From Victivallaceae bacterium (GTDB taxonomy: Bacteria > Verrucomicrobiota > Lentisphaeria > Victivallales > Victivallaceae), in contig JAKIUY010000005.1 in assembly GCA_021647315.1 (NCBI GenBank), forward strand, positions 20,175 through 84,174: a stretch of DNA of 64,000 nucleotides, read 5' to 3'. The translations under genes were made by a program, and so were the position numbers. This document shows positions 1 through 8,458 of this stretch, in pieces (within the stretch, counting starts at the first letter, position 1; each line of letters starts with the position of its first letter). The notes below the pieces were generated by a model. It saw only the letters and a list, made by a program, of their open reading frames with translations, had not been told where the DNA came from and did no database searches.

Positions 1-690
1 TTTAGTGACTTCCGTCCGTTTTTTTGCTTTTACGTGCAAATCAGTATATAACAGGTTGGCACTACCACTCGCTAACTTGCTATCTGGATGAGGTGTTTTC
101 AACGCCGCAGTCTGCCCCGGTGCTTCAAGCCCAGGGTTATAGAAACGTTGAAAATAATTTGAAAACGCCGAAGTTACAAGAAACCTACTTGATGCCTCTG
201 CCATAATTACTGAACCGCTTGGAATATGGTTGAATTTCTTGGGAGCACCAGTTGTTCTTTTAGAGAATACTTCATTAAGTCCATAATTAATTTGACCATA
301 ACTCGTATAATTATCAAGATTTGATGGACAATCCAGAATATTACCTTGCTTAGTTTTTATTTTCATCTGATATTTCAAATATGCAAACCAGTATCTCCCA
401 TTACCACTAGTGTTAGCACTTAAAAATTCCTGTTTGATTAAATAATTATCATTATCAATAGAATAGATACCGAGTTGAATACCAAGCTGTTTCAAATTAC
501 TCATACAACTGATCTTCTTCGCCGTCTCCCTAGCCTGATTCAACGCCGGCAACAACATACTGGCGAGGATCGCGATAATCGCGATCACCACGAGGAGCTC
601 GATAAGGGTGAATTTAAGTTTGATTTTTAATTTGTGAGTGATGATTTCCAGTGCAGTTCCGACATTTTGCTCGCTGTTATTTGCTTTCAT
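1..690 (-). CDS. Prepilin-type (type II pseudopilin-like) protein, 3' end cut by window edge
   Basis: This is a secreted or pilus-like protein of the large Lentisphaerota/Planctomycetes pseudopilin family, made with a type III leader. The ATG at 690 follows AGGAGAAGTAGAA. After a charged leader comes the prepilin peptidase motif and helix [19 protein letters not shown], then the family block with [14 protein letters not shown] and, near the end, a [16 protein letters not shown] stretch. The frame is open to base 1 and ends in RTEVTK; by comparison with the copy at 13996-14709 about six residues and the stop are missing. Its 5' two thirds are almost identical in DNA to that copy. It is the first gene behind promoter P1, so whatever it heads lies outside the window. 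The function is inferred from the family; the substrate or partner is unknown. Confidence 0.85.
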   Translation of the reverse strand, partial: MKANNSEQNVGTALEIITHKLKIKLKFTLIELLVVIAIIAILASMLLPALNQARETAKKISCMSNLKQLGIQLGIYSIDNDNYLIKQEFLSANTSGNGRYWFAYLKYQMKIKTKQGNILDCPSNLDNYTSYGQINYGLNEVFSKRTTGAPKKFNHIPSGSVIMAEASSRFLVTSAFSNYFQRFYNPGLEAPGQTAALKTPHPDSKLASGSANLLYTDLHVKAKKRTEVTK

Positions 691-839
691 TTCTACTTCT
701 CCTGTTTGGGGTTGTTTGGTTAATTTTGTTTCATATAAATTAAAAATTCTATTTTCAGCTTTGAGTCTTGAGCCGAATAGGTCATATATGCTGCCCCCCT
801 TTGTCATATTTTGACGTTAATTAGATATTATAAAATAAC

Positions 840-891
840 TGACTCATTGACTCAATACTTATATTATAACATATTTCCATCAACTTGTCAA
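840..891 (-). promoter_or_regulatory. Promoter P1 with tandem heptad operator
   Basis: Read on the minus strand, TTGACA (886-891), 17 bases, TATAAT (863-868), 8 bases, then TGAGTCAATGAGTCA (840-854). Both hexamers are perfect sigma70 consensus. The operator would cover roughly +1 to +16 of the transcript. It drives the pseudopilin at 1-690 with a leader of about 150 nt. The same layout recurs at P2 to P5. Confidence 0.85.
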
Positions 892-898
892 GTCTTTT

Positions 899-1558
899 TT
901 ATAAAATTAATTTTATTAATTTAAGATTGCGAATGCTGCAATTAATCGAAGCAGGGCCTGAGAATAAATAACCACCAATGCATAATGGGCCTCTGGTCGG
1001 TGCCAAGGTTATATTTTCCAACTCCATAGTGCCCATGATGGTATCATCAAAAGCGACAGTTAATTTTTTACCATCATACATGATTGCAATTGTCGTCCAT
1101 TTGTCTTTCGGCAGCCTTTTTTTCAATTTTATATCAAATTGATACTTTTTTTTGCCATCGGAAAAATTAAAAAAGAATTTACGACCGCTCCCCCAGTAAA
1201 AGACGGTAAAACCACCGGTCTTAGTCGACATCGCCTTGGATGACAATAGGTAACCACCATCGTTTGGATTCAAGATCTTAAGCTCAAATTTAACTTCAAA
1301 TTTCTTTCCGAACAGGAGCATTCCGCCTTTTTTGATTTTTATCTTCCCGACCTTTTTACCGCCGGGAAAAACAATTTCATTGCCAACCCATTTTGGCATT
1401 CCAGCAGTACCAGACAAAATAGTTCCAGTTAGCTTACCATCAACTGATTTCACCACCGTCCCCTGCCCTTCATTTAAAGGCATATCCAGAACAACTTTAT
1501 CGACTGAAAAAACTGTTACACTGAAGAGAACTGAAAGCGATAAGAGCAAAAATTTCAT
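899..1558 (-). CDS. Secreted stand-alone LamG-like protein
   Basis: A 219-residue protein with a signal peptide (about 1-18) followed by one concanavalin A/LamG-like fold. It has the family motifs seen in the N-terminal domain of the two large enzymes nearby: PLNEGQGTVV, GGYLLSSKAMS, FADG/FSDGKKK and a closing SIRNLKL. It is clearly a paralogue of residues 30-215 of the protein at 10021-13098, but it stops exactly where that protein runs into a CBM9-like domain. It may be a truncated gene or a small extracellular glycan-binding lectin. It lies downstream of the 1771-4794 gene in the P2 unit, and its stop codon almost touches the -35 box of P1. The binding target is unknown. Confidence 0.75.
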   Translation of the reverse strand: MKFLLLSLSVLFSVTVFSVDKVVLDMPLNEGQGTVVKSVDGKLTGTILSGTAGMPKWVGNEIVFPGGKKVGKIKIKKGGMLLFGKKFEVKFELKILNPNDGGYLLSSKAMSTKTGGFTVFYWGSGRKFFFNFSDGKKKYQFDIKLKKRLPKDKWTTIAIMYDGKKLTVAFDDTIMGTMELENITLAPTRGPLCIGGYLFSGPASINCSIRNLKLIKLIL

Positions 1559-1770
1559 AATGACCTAACCTTTTTAAAATTTGTTATACATTTAAGTGAA
1601 AATAACAAAGCCGGCTATGCCGGAACTCCAGTAGTGCCAGGCTTTGATGAAGCCGGCAGTTGTCGCACCAGCGACAAGGCATCGAGCACTTAAATCTGAA
1701 CTATTGCTAAAAGTAAACCATTCGCGACAGGGATGTCGCTCCAACATTTTAATAATATCGCTCCACTATT
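1559..1770. repeat. Intergenic palindromic repeats (REP-like)
   Basis: The gap between two LamG genes is packed with short palindromes. CCGGCTATGCCGG starts at 1611, a GTTGTCGC...GCGACAAG stem lies near 1660-1680, and TTCGCGACAGGGATGTCGC with CCAAC lies at 1721-1745. The last matches, in opposite orientation, the repeat at 24882-24907. No coding sequence is seen. Confidence 0.65.
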
Positions 1771-4700
1771 TTATTTCCCAGGCGGAGTTGTGCCAATATA
1801 ATACAATGCGGCTCTAGTGCCCTTTACTGCTGGGGTAAAAATGAAAGTTGCTTTGCCTGAATGGATTTTGGCAACTGCTTGCCGTGCCGGCAATGACCAG
1901 ATAGTGCCGGCTAACTTTGCGGGTAGTGTTACTGTTACCTGCCCGCCTGGAGTCTGTTTTTTCCCGCATGCGACTAATAATACCGCATTATTACCTGAAC
2001 GCAGTCCGGAGACTGATACTCCTGCCGAAGCTGAAAAATCCAATTTGAACGGTGTGCTTTTAGCTAACATTGCTGAAACTGGATTAACCGCTTCCATTGC
2101 TTTTGCGTAATAGTAAAAATCAGCACCTTCAATCCGTTCGATGCCATACCAGTACATGCCGCCGGCACCGGAACCATAGACGTTAAGTGTCATATCATAG
2201 TTCAGCTCCGGTGGTGCTGAACTGTTATAACCATTCGTCACCCAGGGATATACTTTATTATTTTTGAATAGTTTGCGGTATTTTCTCGTAGTTCTGCCCG
2301 CGTCAATCGGTCTGGTATTATAATAAACTGGATGAGCCAACTGCATCGCATCGGCCTTTTTCAGTTTATCCAGATTAAAAACCCCTTCGTAGACAAAGCC
2401 ACCGGGCTTGGTATGATAGATACCGCAATCTGGGATGGGGTTTTGAGTAACCCCTGCCGCCACGCTTTTTCGGAGATCCAGGGCTATCTGCACCCCCAGA
2501 TCAGTCATCACTTCCGCTGGCTGTTTACCGGATGCTTTGATTACGGCAAGACAGCGATAACAGTTGCCGGTCTCGCCATTATGTGCTCCCAATGTATATT
2601 TTTCAATATCAAACTGAACATAATCCGGTTTAAGTAATTTAGTGAAGGCTGTAATCCGCTTCAGGTTATCCTGATAAATTTTGCCGCGATATGCGGGACA
2701 GGCATCTTTGATGCCGAGTAAAGGTTTACCATTCGCACCAGTTGAATTGCCGGCAACTTTCATTTTAATCCCGTAAAAAGGACTGATTACCGCTATGATT
2801 TTCATATTATATCGCCGCGCTTCGGCAGCCATATTTTTTATCTCTTCAGTAGAAAATTTAGGTGAAAATCTCTGAAAAGGAAAAGTGTTGAATCCCAACT
2901 TGGCGAGGGTGGCAATGCAGTCAGGCCAACTATCCGCGACCGGCATTGGCAACCAGGTATAAGATGCCAAAATCCCGCGTGGCATGCCCGGTTCAGGAAA
3001 TTTCATGATTTTTAACTTAATCGGTTGCCAGGGTTGACTGCCACCCTGCCATTTTGAACTGAAATACATTGTGCGTTCACTAGCGTTCGGCAGAGATGAT
3101 TTCAGATAAAGATGAATGGTTGAGCATGCCCAATGAACATATAATGGCGCAAGTTCATAGCGGCTGTATTTTTTCCCGTTACGCATGACCGACTGTTGCT
3201 GTTTGATGATTTTATAGTAACCGTAGGTATGACCTTTTTTAGTGCCGGCGGTTAACAGTTCAACTCCAGCCGGCAGGTCAAACCTGAATCTGACATTGTT
3301 TTTCTCCCGCATAATAACTTTGCCGTTACTGCTGGTTAAAATTGAATTAGGCACCGTCATATTATTCGGAACAAACATCGTCGGCGCGGCCGCGATCATC
3401 GAAAATGGTGAGGTTGCGGTTAATTTATCAACGCCCCAGCGACGAATGGCTGAAATCACCTTTTTCTGCTGTTTTTTTGAATAACTCGGAGCCGGGACGC
3501 CAGCGAGTGATGAAAACAGCTTTGCATCCGCAAAGCCTTTGTACTTTGCTCCTGCCGGTATCTGTCCCCAGCTGCTGTAACGGGTTAATATAGGTTGCGA
3601 CTGATCCGTACGACAGACATTGAATTTCCAGCCGTTACTGCCTTGTGGCGGCACCATGATTTGATCATATGGAATGGCAATTTCCGCTATCCACTGTTTT
3701 TTGCCGACTGTGGTGGCAACCTGCCATTTAGGGTTGAAATTCTGCTGCTGACGCGTCATCTGGTATTGCAATAACAGATCTTGACGGCTGCCGCCGGGAT
3801 TTACTGCTAGTTGAATGCAATGATCCGTGCCCCACGGCGAGAGAAACAGTTCAACAGTATCATCCTGCCAGAAGCTTTTAGCATCACGTTCGTTTTTACC
3901 ACTTTTCAGCGGTTTATTCGGGTCAATATTGCTGATGATTGCCACATACAAGTTTTTTTTATCCGCGGCAAGCGCGAAAGATGTCTGATTCTTCGCCAGT
4001 CGCGTCTTGTCACAGTTAATGACAAATCCACCCATAAATTTTGATTTTTCCCACACCGCGTCATCAAGTTTGCCATCCAGCTTCGGGGTGCCTTGAGTCG
4101 CTGAAACAAAGCCCTTGACATTTCTGGCTGCTTCCGGCAACCATAGTTTAACATTGCGGATACTTCCGGTAAACATACTTTTCAAAGGGCGTACGTAATT
4201 GCCGATATAGAGCGGAGTTTTATCTGTACCCATAATCAGACCGGGAATCTTTTTTTCGAGAACCACTTTCCCGTTCACGGTCATGGTAAACCGCTCACCA
4301 TTGTATTCGGCCTTGAAAGTGCTCCACACTCCAACCTTCAGACGTTTTTTTAGAGTGGCAGAGAAAACATGCCTTTTTCGGCCATCCGCAAAGCCGAAGG
4401 ACAATTTTTTAGCGGCATTCCAGTAATGAACATAAAACCCGCCATCTTTAGTTGAAGAATGTTTGCAGCAGATAAAATGCCCAGCGAATTTATCTGTTGC
4501 AGGTTTAACCTCAAACCCGACTCCGAAAACCGGTCCGGATAAAATTTTACCGCCACCGGGAATTTTCACCGCGCCATAACCTTTGTTACCAAAGAAATTA
4601 AGTTCAGCCCCCTGCCATTTCGGCACCGCATCGCCTTTGCCTTCAAACAGCCCCTTGTAATCTGTCGGTTTACTATGGACAATGTTGCCACTCCCTTCAT

Positions 4701-4794
4701 TCAGCGGCCAGAAAGCCTTAATCTGCTCTGCGTCAGCGACGGATGACATGGCGGATAAAAACAATACTGCAATAAAACATCTGATAAATTTCAT
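1771..4794 (-). CDS. Secreted LamG + CBM9-like + TIM-barrel-like glycan enzyme
   Basis: A 1007-residue exported protein. A signal peptide (1-22) is followed by a LamG-like lectin domain (about 23-220), a CBM9/DOMON-type sugar-binding domain (about 228-430, with KLDGKLDDAVWEKSKF and WQDDTVELFLSP), a linker, and a C-terminal region (about 610-935) that looks like a barrel hydrolase. In the latter, FDIEKY (paralogue LDIESF) is a plausible acidic active-site strand, followed by an NCYRC pair. The ATG at 4794 follows AAAGGAATCT. It is paralogous along its whole length to the gene at 10021-13098. Acting outside the cytoplasm on a polysaccharide is inferred from the domains; I cannot assign a GH family. 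It follows a pseudopilin in the P2 unit. Confidence 0.75.
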   Translation of the reverse strand: MKFIRCFIAVLFLSAMSSVADAEQIKAFWPLNEGSGNIVHSKPTDYKGLFEGKGDAVPKWQGAELNFFGNKGYGAVKIPGGGKILSGPVFGVGFEVKPATDKFAGHFICCKHSSTKDGGFYVHYWNAAKKLSFGFADGRKRHVFSATLKKRLKVGVWSTFKAEYNGERFTMTVNGKVVLEKKIPGLIMGTDKTPLYIGNYVRPLKSMFTGSIRNVKLWLPEAARNVKGFVSATQGTPKLDGKLDDAVWEKSKFMGGFVINCDKTRLAKNQTSFALAADKKNLYVAIISNIDPNKPLKSGKNERDAKSFWQDDTVELFLSPWGTDHCIQLAVNPGGSRQDLLLQYQMTRQQQNFNPKWQVATTVGKKQWIAEIAIPYDQIMVPPQGSNGWKFNVCRTDQSQPILTRYSSWGQIPAGAKYKGFADAKLFSSLAGVPAPSYSKKQQKKVISAIRRWGVDKLTATSPFSMIAAAPTMFVPNNMTVPNSILTSSNGKVIMREKNNVRFRFDLPAGVELLTAGTKKGHTYGYYKIIKQQQSVMRNGKKYSRYELAPLYVHWACSTIHLYLKSSLPNASERTMYFSSKWQGGSQPWQPIKLKIMKFPEPGMPRGILASYTWLPMPVADSWPDCIATLAKLGFNTFPFQRFSPKFSTEEIKNMAAEARRYNMKIIAVISPFYGIKMKVAGNSTGANGKPLLGIKDACPAYRGKIYQDNLKRITAFTKLLKPDYVQFDIEKYTLGAHNGETGNCYRCLAVIKASGKQPAEVMTDLGVQIALDLRKSVAAGVTQNPIPDCGIYHTKPGGFVYEGVFNLDKLKKADAMQLAHPVYYNTRPIDAGRTTRKYRKLFKNNKVYPWVTNGYNSSAPPELNYDMTLNVYGSGAGGMYWYGIERIEGADFYYYAKAMEAVNPVSAMLAKSTPFKLDFSASAGVSVSGLRSGNNAVLLVACGKKQTPGGQVTVTLPAKLAGTIWSLPARQAVAKIHSGKATFIFTPAVKGTRAALYYIGTTPPGK

Positions 4795-5369
4795 AGATTC
4801 CTTTCATTTCTAGTCAGGTGGCACCTGATTAAGTGAACATAACCGGCTGCGCCGGAACTAATAAAAATAAAAACTTTCAGCGCGAATGCACGAATTAAAA
4901 AAACTCTTAACTATTAATGTTTATATTTATTCGACAAGGATTTCGATCCCACGTTGAAAGGGAATACTGTTTGGACTTTTTATTTTACCGCCAAGCAGGG
5001 AAGAAGTGAATTCTCCATGTCAGGGGGGCAAGCACATAATCGGAAATAAGTCTTGCATAAAAGCGAAAAAGAATTTTCGCATCCAAAAATGGCGTAGACC
5101 AACGAATTAAGATCTTTTGGAAAGCGAAGCGTGAGTGCCCGAACGACCCAAACGAAGCACCGGGACTTCAACCCGAAACCCGAGTGTGGTTTCACCGCTT
5201 TTGACGCGAACTATAACATAACTGTATACTACTAACCGTCATTCCCTTGTTTTTCATGCACGTTTTTCTGAAATATGGCATTTAAGTATTTGCGGAGCAA
5301 GAACTTAAATATTTGTAGTTTTTCGTGGTTTTAAAAATCTTTTGGGTTGCGGCTTTGCTGCTCTGTGTT
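4795..5369. other. Non-coding gap with palindromes and a 70-bp dispersed repeat
   Basis: Between the LamG enzyme and the pseudopilin. CAGGTGGCACCTG (4815-4827) and CCGGCTGCGCCGG (4843-4855) are perfect palindromes. The stretch 4833-4905 is a repeat of 43558-43630, sharing the CCGGC palindrome, GGAACTAATAAAAA and an ATGCACGAAT block. A 71-codon minus-strand frame at 4980-5195 has no ribosome site and no recognisable family, so I do not call it a gene. Nothing else is seen. Confidence 0.5.
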
Positions 5370-6050
5370 TTAAATTCCGGTAAACATTTTTTTAGTCAAC
5401 TCCGGACGTTTTTTGGAACTTACATGCAGATCTACGTATAATAAATTGGCACTGCCACTTGGCAGTTTAGTATCTGGATGCGGTGTTTTCAACGCGGCAG
5501 CCTGAGTCGGTGCTTCAAGCCCGGGATTAAAGAAACGTTGATAGTAAGTTGAAAATGCCGAAGTAATGAGAATTCTGTTTGAAGTCTCACCAACAATTAC
5601 CGAACCGCTGGGAATATGATTGAATTTCCGTGGGACTCCAGTTGCTCCATTGGCGGAAAACACTTGATTAACTCCATAATTCAGATGATATTTCGACGAA
5701 CTATAGGTTTCAAGATTTGACGGACAATCCAAGATTGAACCCTTATAATAGGGTTTGCCAAGTTTAGCTTTCATCTTATAATGCATATATGCAAACCAGT
5801 ATCTACCTTTATAGCTAGGGGTAGTATTTAAAAACTCCTGCCTGATCAGATAATTATTATTGTCACCGGCATAAAAATTCAGCTGCAATCCAATCTGTTT
5901 CATATTGCTCATACAACTGATCTTCTTCGCCGTTTCTCTGGCCTGATTCAGTGCCGGCAATAACATACTGGCGAGGATGGCGATAATAGCTATCACCACG
6001 AGGAGTTCGATGAGGGTAAAACTGTCTCTTGATTTTGATTTTGCTGTCAT
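5370..6050 (-). CDS. Prepilin-type (pseudopilin-like) protein
   Basis: A 226-residue member of the same family as the proteins at 1-690 and 13996-14709. It has a short basic leader, [20 protein letters not shown] as cleavage site and membrane helix, [20 protein letters not shown], then a soluble domain ending with HP...[12 protein letters not shown]. The ATG at 6050 follows GGAGAAAAGTT. At the DNA level it is more diverged than the other two copies. It is the first gene of the P2 unit ahead of the LamG enzyme and LamG protein. Membrane or pilus-like assembly is known for the leader type; the link to the co-transcribed secreted enzyme is inferred. Confidence 0.85.
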   Translation of the reverse strand: MTAKSKSRDSFTLIELLVVIAIIAILASMLLPALNQARETAKKISCMSNMKQIGLQLNFYAGDNNNYLIRQEFLNTTPSYKGRYWFAYMHYKMKAKLGKPYYKGSILDCPSNLETYSSSKYHLNYGVNQVFSANGATGVPRKFNHIPSGSVIVGETSNRILITSAFSTYYQRFFNPGLEAPTQAAALKTPHPDTKLPSGSANLLYVDLHVSSKKRPELTKKMFTGI

Positions 6051-6145
6051 AACTTTTCTCCTGTTTTGTTGTTTAATTTTTAGGTTTGTCTAAAATTCAA
6101 ACGGTCTGAATTATGATATACTGCCATTTTAAATTCCAAACGAAC

Positions 6146-6197
6146 CGACTCATTGACCCACTATTTAGATTATAGCGTATTCAAACCCATTTGTCAA
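6146..6197 (-). promoter_or_regulatory. Promoter P2 with tandem heptad operator
   Basis: Minus strand: TTGACA (6192-6197), 17 bases, TATAAT (6169-6174), 8 bases, then TGGGTCAATGAGTCG (6146-6160), two mismatches from the P1 operator. It precedes the pseudopilin at 5370-6050. Spacing is identical to the other four promoters. Confidence 0.82.
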
Positions 6198-6286
6198 GTC
6201 TTTTTTCTGAATATTTATTTTAAATGCCCCAAAAATCATAATATCAGTGAGATGACTGCAAAAGACTCCAGTTAAAAGAGGTAATT

Positions 6287-7003
6287 TCAAAAGAAGATAT
6301 ATTTTATACCGAGTATCAACAATAGTGCCGTTATTATACGCTGCAACTGTTTTCCTGGAATTTTATTCATAACTTTCAATCCGATATATGCTCCGCTAAC
6401 TGCAGCCAGCATTCCTGCCGTTCCGACAATAAACATTTCTTGAGAAAAAGATCCGATAGCACCCAAAAATATCAGCCTGATGACAGCACAGCTTCCTAAG
6501 ATAAATTGTATGGATGCCGAGTAGCGAAACTTCTCAAAATTATGACTGCCAATATATGCGACTACCAAAGGGCCGCCAGTGCCAAAAGCTCCAGCCAGTA
6601 CACCGGAAAAAAGACCACAGGGAACTCCAAGCCAATATGGATGCCATCTTTTGACATTTAAACCGTAAATCATTCGTTGTATAACCACAATGACTAAAAT
6701 TATTCCTAAAATATTTCTCAGTAATGTTGCATCAGTATTAAGCAACAACAATGTCCCCAACGGCACTCCCGGCAAAGCACTGATAGTTATCGGCAGAATT
6801 TTTTCAAATTTAAATTTTCGGCGCAACCGAATAAAGATAAAAATATTTAGGCAAAGCCCTGCCAGCACCAACATGATAGAGGCATCTTTTATGTTCACGA
6901 CGAGGGATAACAGTGAAATCGCAATAAGACCAAACCCGAATCCGACCCCGCCCTGGACAAAACCCGCCATTGCCACTATCAGTAAAATAATAGTAATATC
7001 CAT
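6287..7003 (-). CDS. TauE/SafE family sulfite/anion exporter-like membrane protein
   Basis: A hydrophobic protein of about 238 residues with seven or eight predicted membrane helices and the internal two-fold pattern of the TauE/SafE family. The N-terminal repeat has GFVQGGVGFGFGLIAISLLS and the second half has AGAFGTGGPLVVAYIG. The family moves sulfite, sulfoacetate or other small organic anions across the inner membrane. I chose the ATG at 7003, which follows AGGGGTGATGTC, over an ATG eight codons earlier. It is the last gene of the P3 operon, 39 bases after the MmgE/PrpD gene, so a small carboxylate or sulfonate handled by that pathway is a reasonable but unproven substrate. A fragment of its 3' end is repeated at 15093-15242. 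Confidence 0.8.
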   Translation of the reverse strand: MDITIILLIVAMAGFVQGGVGFGFGLIAISLLSLVVNIKDASIMLVLAGLCLNIFIFIRLRRKFKFEKILPITISALPGVPLGTLLLLNTDATLLRNILGIILVIVVIQRMIYGLNVKRWHPYWLGVPCGLFSGVLAGAFGTGGPLVVAYIGSHNFEKFRYSASIQFILGSCAVIRLIFLGAIGSFSQEMFIVGTAGMLAAVSGAYIGLKVMNKIPGKQLQRIITALLLILGIKYIFF

Positions 7004-7042
7004 GACATCACCCCTAATATGTTGCAAATAGTTATTTTTTAT

Positions 7043-8458
7043 TTACCTGCAAGCAGGAACCTTAACCAGTTGCTGCATTAAATTTTTAATTGATGGTGCA
7101 GAGTTCAGGTTCAAAACTGTTTCGATGATGTTTTCAGCTTGGAGATGTTTTTTCAATCCTGAAAACGTTACGCATTCCTTAAACTTCCCAACCGCATTTT
7201 CAAGGGTACTCAGTGCAGGATTAAACGTTTGCCATGGACATTGGGCACTTTGCAGTTTTCGACCGTTTTTTGTATGAACAATTATCCCCTGATACATAGA
7301 TGAGTATCCCGGAAAATCTGCTGGGCATGCGATTTTTTCCGGCAGTCCATCAGGTTCCTTTGTGAATGAAATTTTTTTACTGAACTCCAGAACCGCTTGA
7401 TCTTCGCCTATCTTTTCGTCAGTGTAATCTTCAAGTTTTGCCGGTCCATTGACAAAAGTATGCGCAACAGCCCAGATCACGCTGAACTGGGCATCCACCT
7501 GTGGGTTTTTGCCCGGCTTGAACGGCTTGCTGACGAAACCGCCGGGGCCGCAATTGAATATTTCAATTTTTTCAATTTCATCGCAATGCAGGTATTCTGC
7601 ATTCATCAGACGTTCGGCGGCAATCTGGACGTTATGACAGGCTCCGCAGGATGGATATTTTTTCATGGAAACTTTGTCTATTTGCAAGTTATATAAATCA
7701 AGCTTGAATTCTTCTGGTCTGAAAATATCATCATTAAGATAAGTCCGGCAATACCCTGCTTCGCCTTCAAAAGTTCTGGTGGGTCCGGTAATACCCCGTT
7801 TCGCCAACTCAAAAGCCCAGACTGCCGAGCGTCCTGCGAATGACGGTTGAATGCGTTTCGCCAAAGTCATATCAAGAAGTGCCTGCCGGTTTCCTGAGAT
7901 TTGAGTGTAATTAATGCCCATAGCGTTAACAGTTGCTTCAACTGTCATTTTGAATAAACGGGCTGCACTGATGATTGCTCCGAATCCATTAAGCATTGAA
8001 CTCGGCAGCAATGCCATCGCAGGATTCCGCCTATGTTGGGCAATGCCCAATTGCCCAGCAATTTCAATGCCCATGATTAATGAGCTCAAGCAGTCCATAC
8101 CGGATGCAGCTGTTTTTTCTGCAACGCCAAGTACGACCGGAACAATGGTAGAAGTAAGATGCAGGGTTCCCGGCAAATAAACATCATCAAAATCAAGTGC
8201 ATGAATCATGGCACCGTTTAGGAAAACGGCGTTGGGCAAAGGTACTTTCCCGCCTGAAATGAATAAGCTCGCTTCTGCCTTGCCGCCCCAGTCACAAATT
8301 TGTTCTTGGAGTGCATGAATTCCCGGCATATTATGACCGGCAATGGCGCAACCGAGAGCATCAAGCAATAATATTTTGGCTTTATCATATGACTTATCTG
8401 GGATGCTATCTGCAATAACACTTAACCCCATTTGAGATAATTTTTGAGAAATTGTCAT
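7043..8458 (-). CDS. MmgE/PrpD family protein (dehydratase or epimerase)
   Basis: 471 residues, full length for the MmgE/PrpD fold, which includes 2-methylcitrate dehydratase, cis-aconitate decarboxylase and iminodisuccinate epimerase. Recognisable blocks are DALGCAIAGH near the N terminus, HALDFDD, MLNGFGAIISAARLF and KKYPSCGACHNVQIAAERL, corresponding to the family Lys-x-Tyr-Pro segment. The ATG overlaps the stop of the upstream lyase as ATGA, so the two are probably translated together. The pairing with a fumarase/argininosuccinate-lyase superfamily enzyme is like the epimerase plus C-N lyase pairs known for iminodisuccinate and EDDS breakdown. A propionate (prp) role is less likely because no methylcitrate synthase or lyase is nearby. 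Confidence 0.8.
   Translation of the reverse strand: MTISQKLSQMGLSVIADSIPDKSYDKAKILLLDALGCAIAGHNMPGIHALQEQICDWGGKAEASLFISGGKVPLPNAVFLNGAMIHALDFDDVYLPGTLHLTSTIVPVVLGVAEKTAASGMDCLSSLIMGIEIAGQLGIAQHRRNPAMALLPSSMLNGFGAIISAARLFKMTVEATVNAMGINYTQISGNRQALLDMTLAKRIQPSFAGRSAVWAFELAKRGITGPTRTFEGEAGYCRTYLNDDIFRPEEFKLDLYNLQIDKVSMKKYPSCGACHNVQIAAERLMNAEYLHCDEIEKIEIFNCGPGGFVSKPFKPGKNPQVDAQFSVIWAVAHTFVNGPAKLEDYTDEKIGEDQAVLEFSKKISFTKEPDGLPEKIACPADFPGYSSMYQGIIVHTKNGRKLQSAQCPWQTFNPALSTLENAVGKFKECVTFSGLKKHLQAENIIETVLNLNSAPSIKNLMQQLVKVPACR

Noticed and set aside
840..854. TGAGTCA equals the eukaryotic AP-1/Gcn4 site
   Set aside because: Coincidence of a short pseudo-palindrome; bacterial context with fixed spacing from -10.
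4930..4960. TTCGATCCC-like word suggesting a tRNA T-loop
   Set aside because: No acceptor stem or anticodon arm can be drawn around it; no tRNA was found in the window.
4980..5195. 71-codon minus-strand open frame
   Set aside because: No ribosome site, odd codon use, no recognisable family; lies in a repeat-bearing gap.
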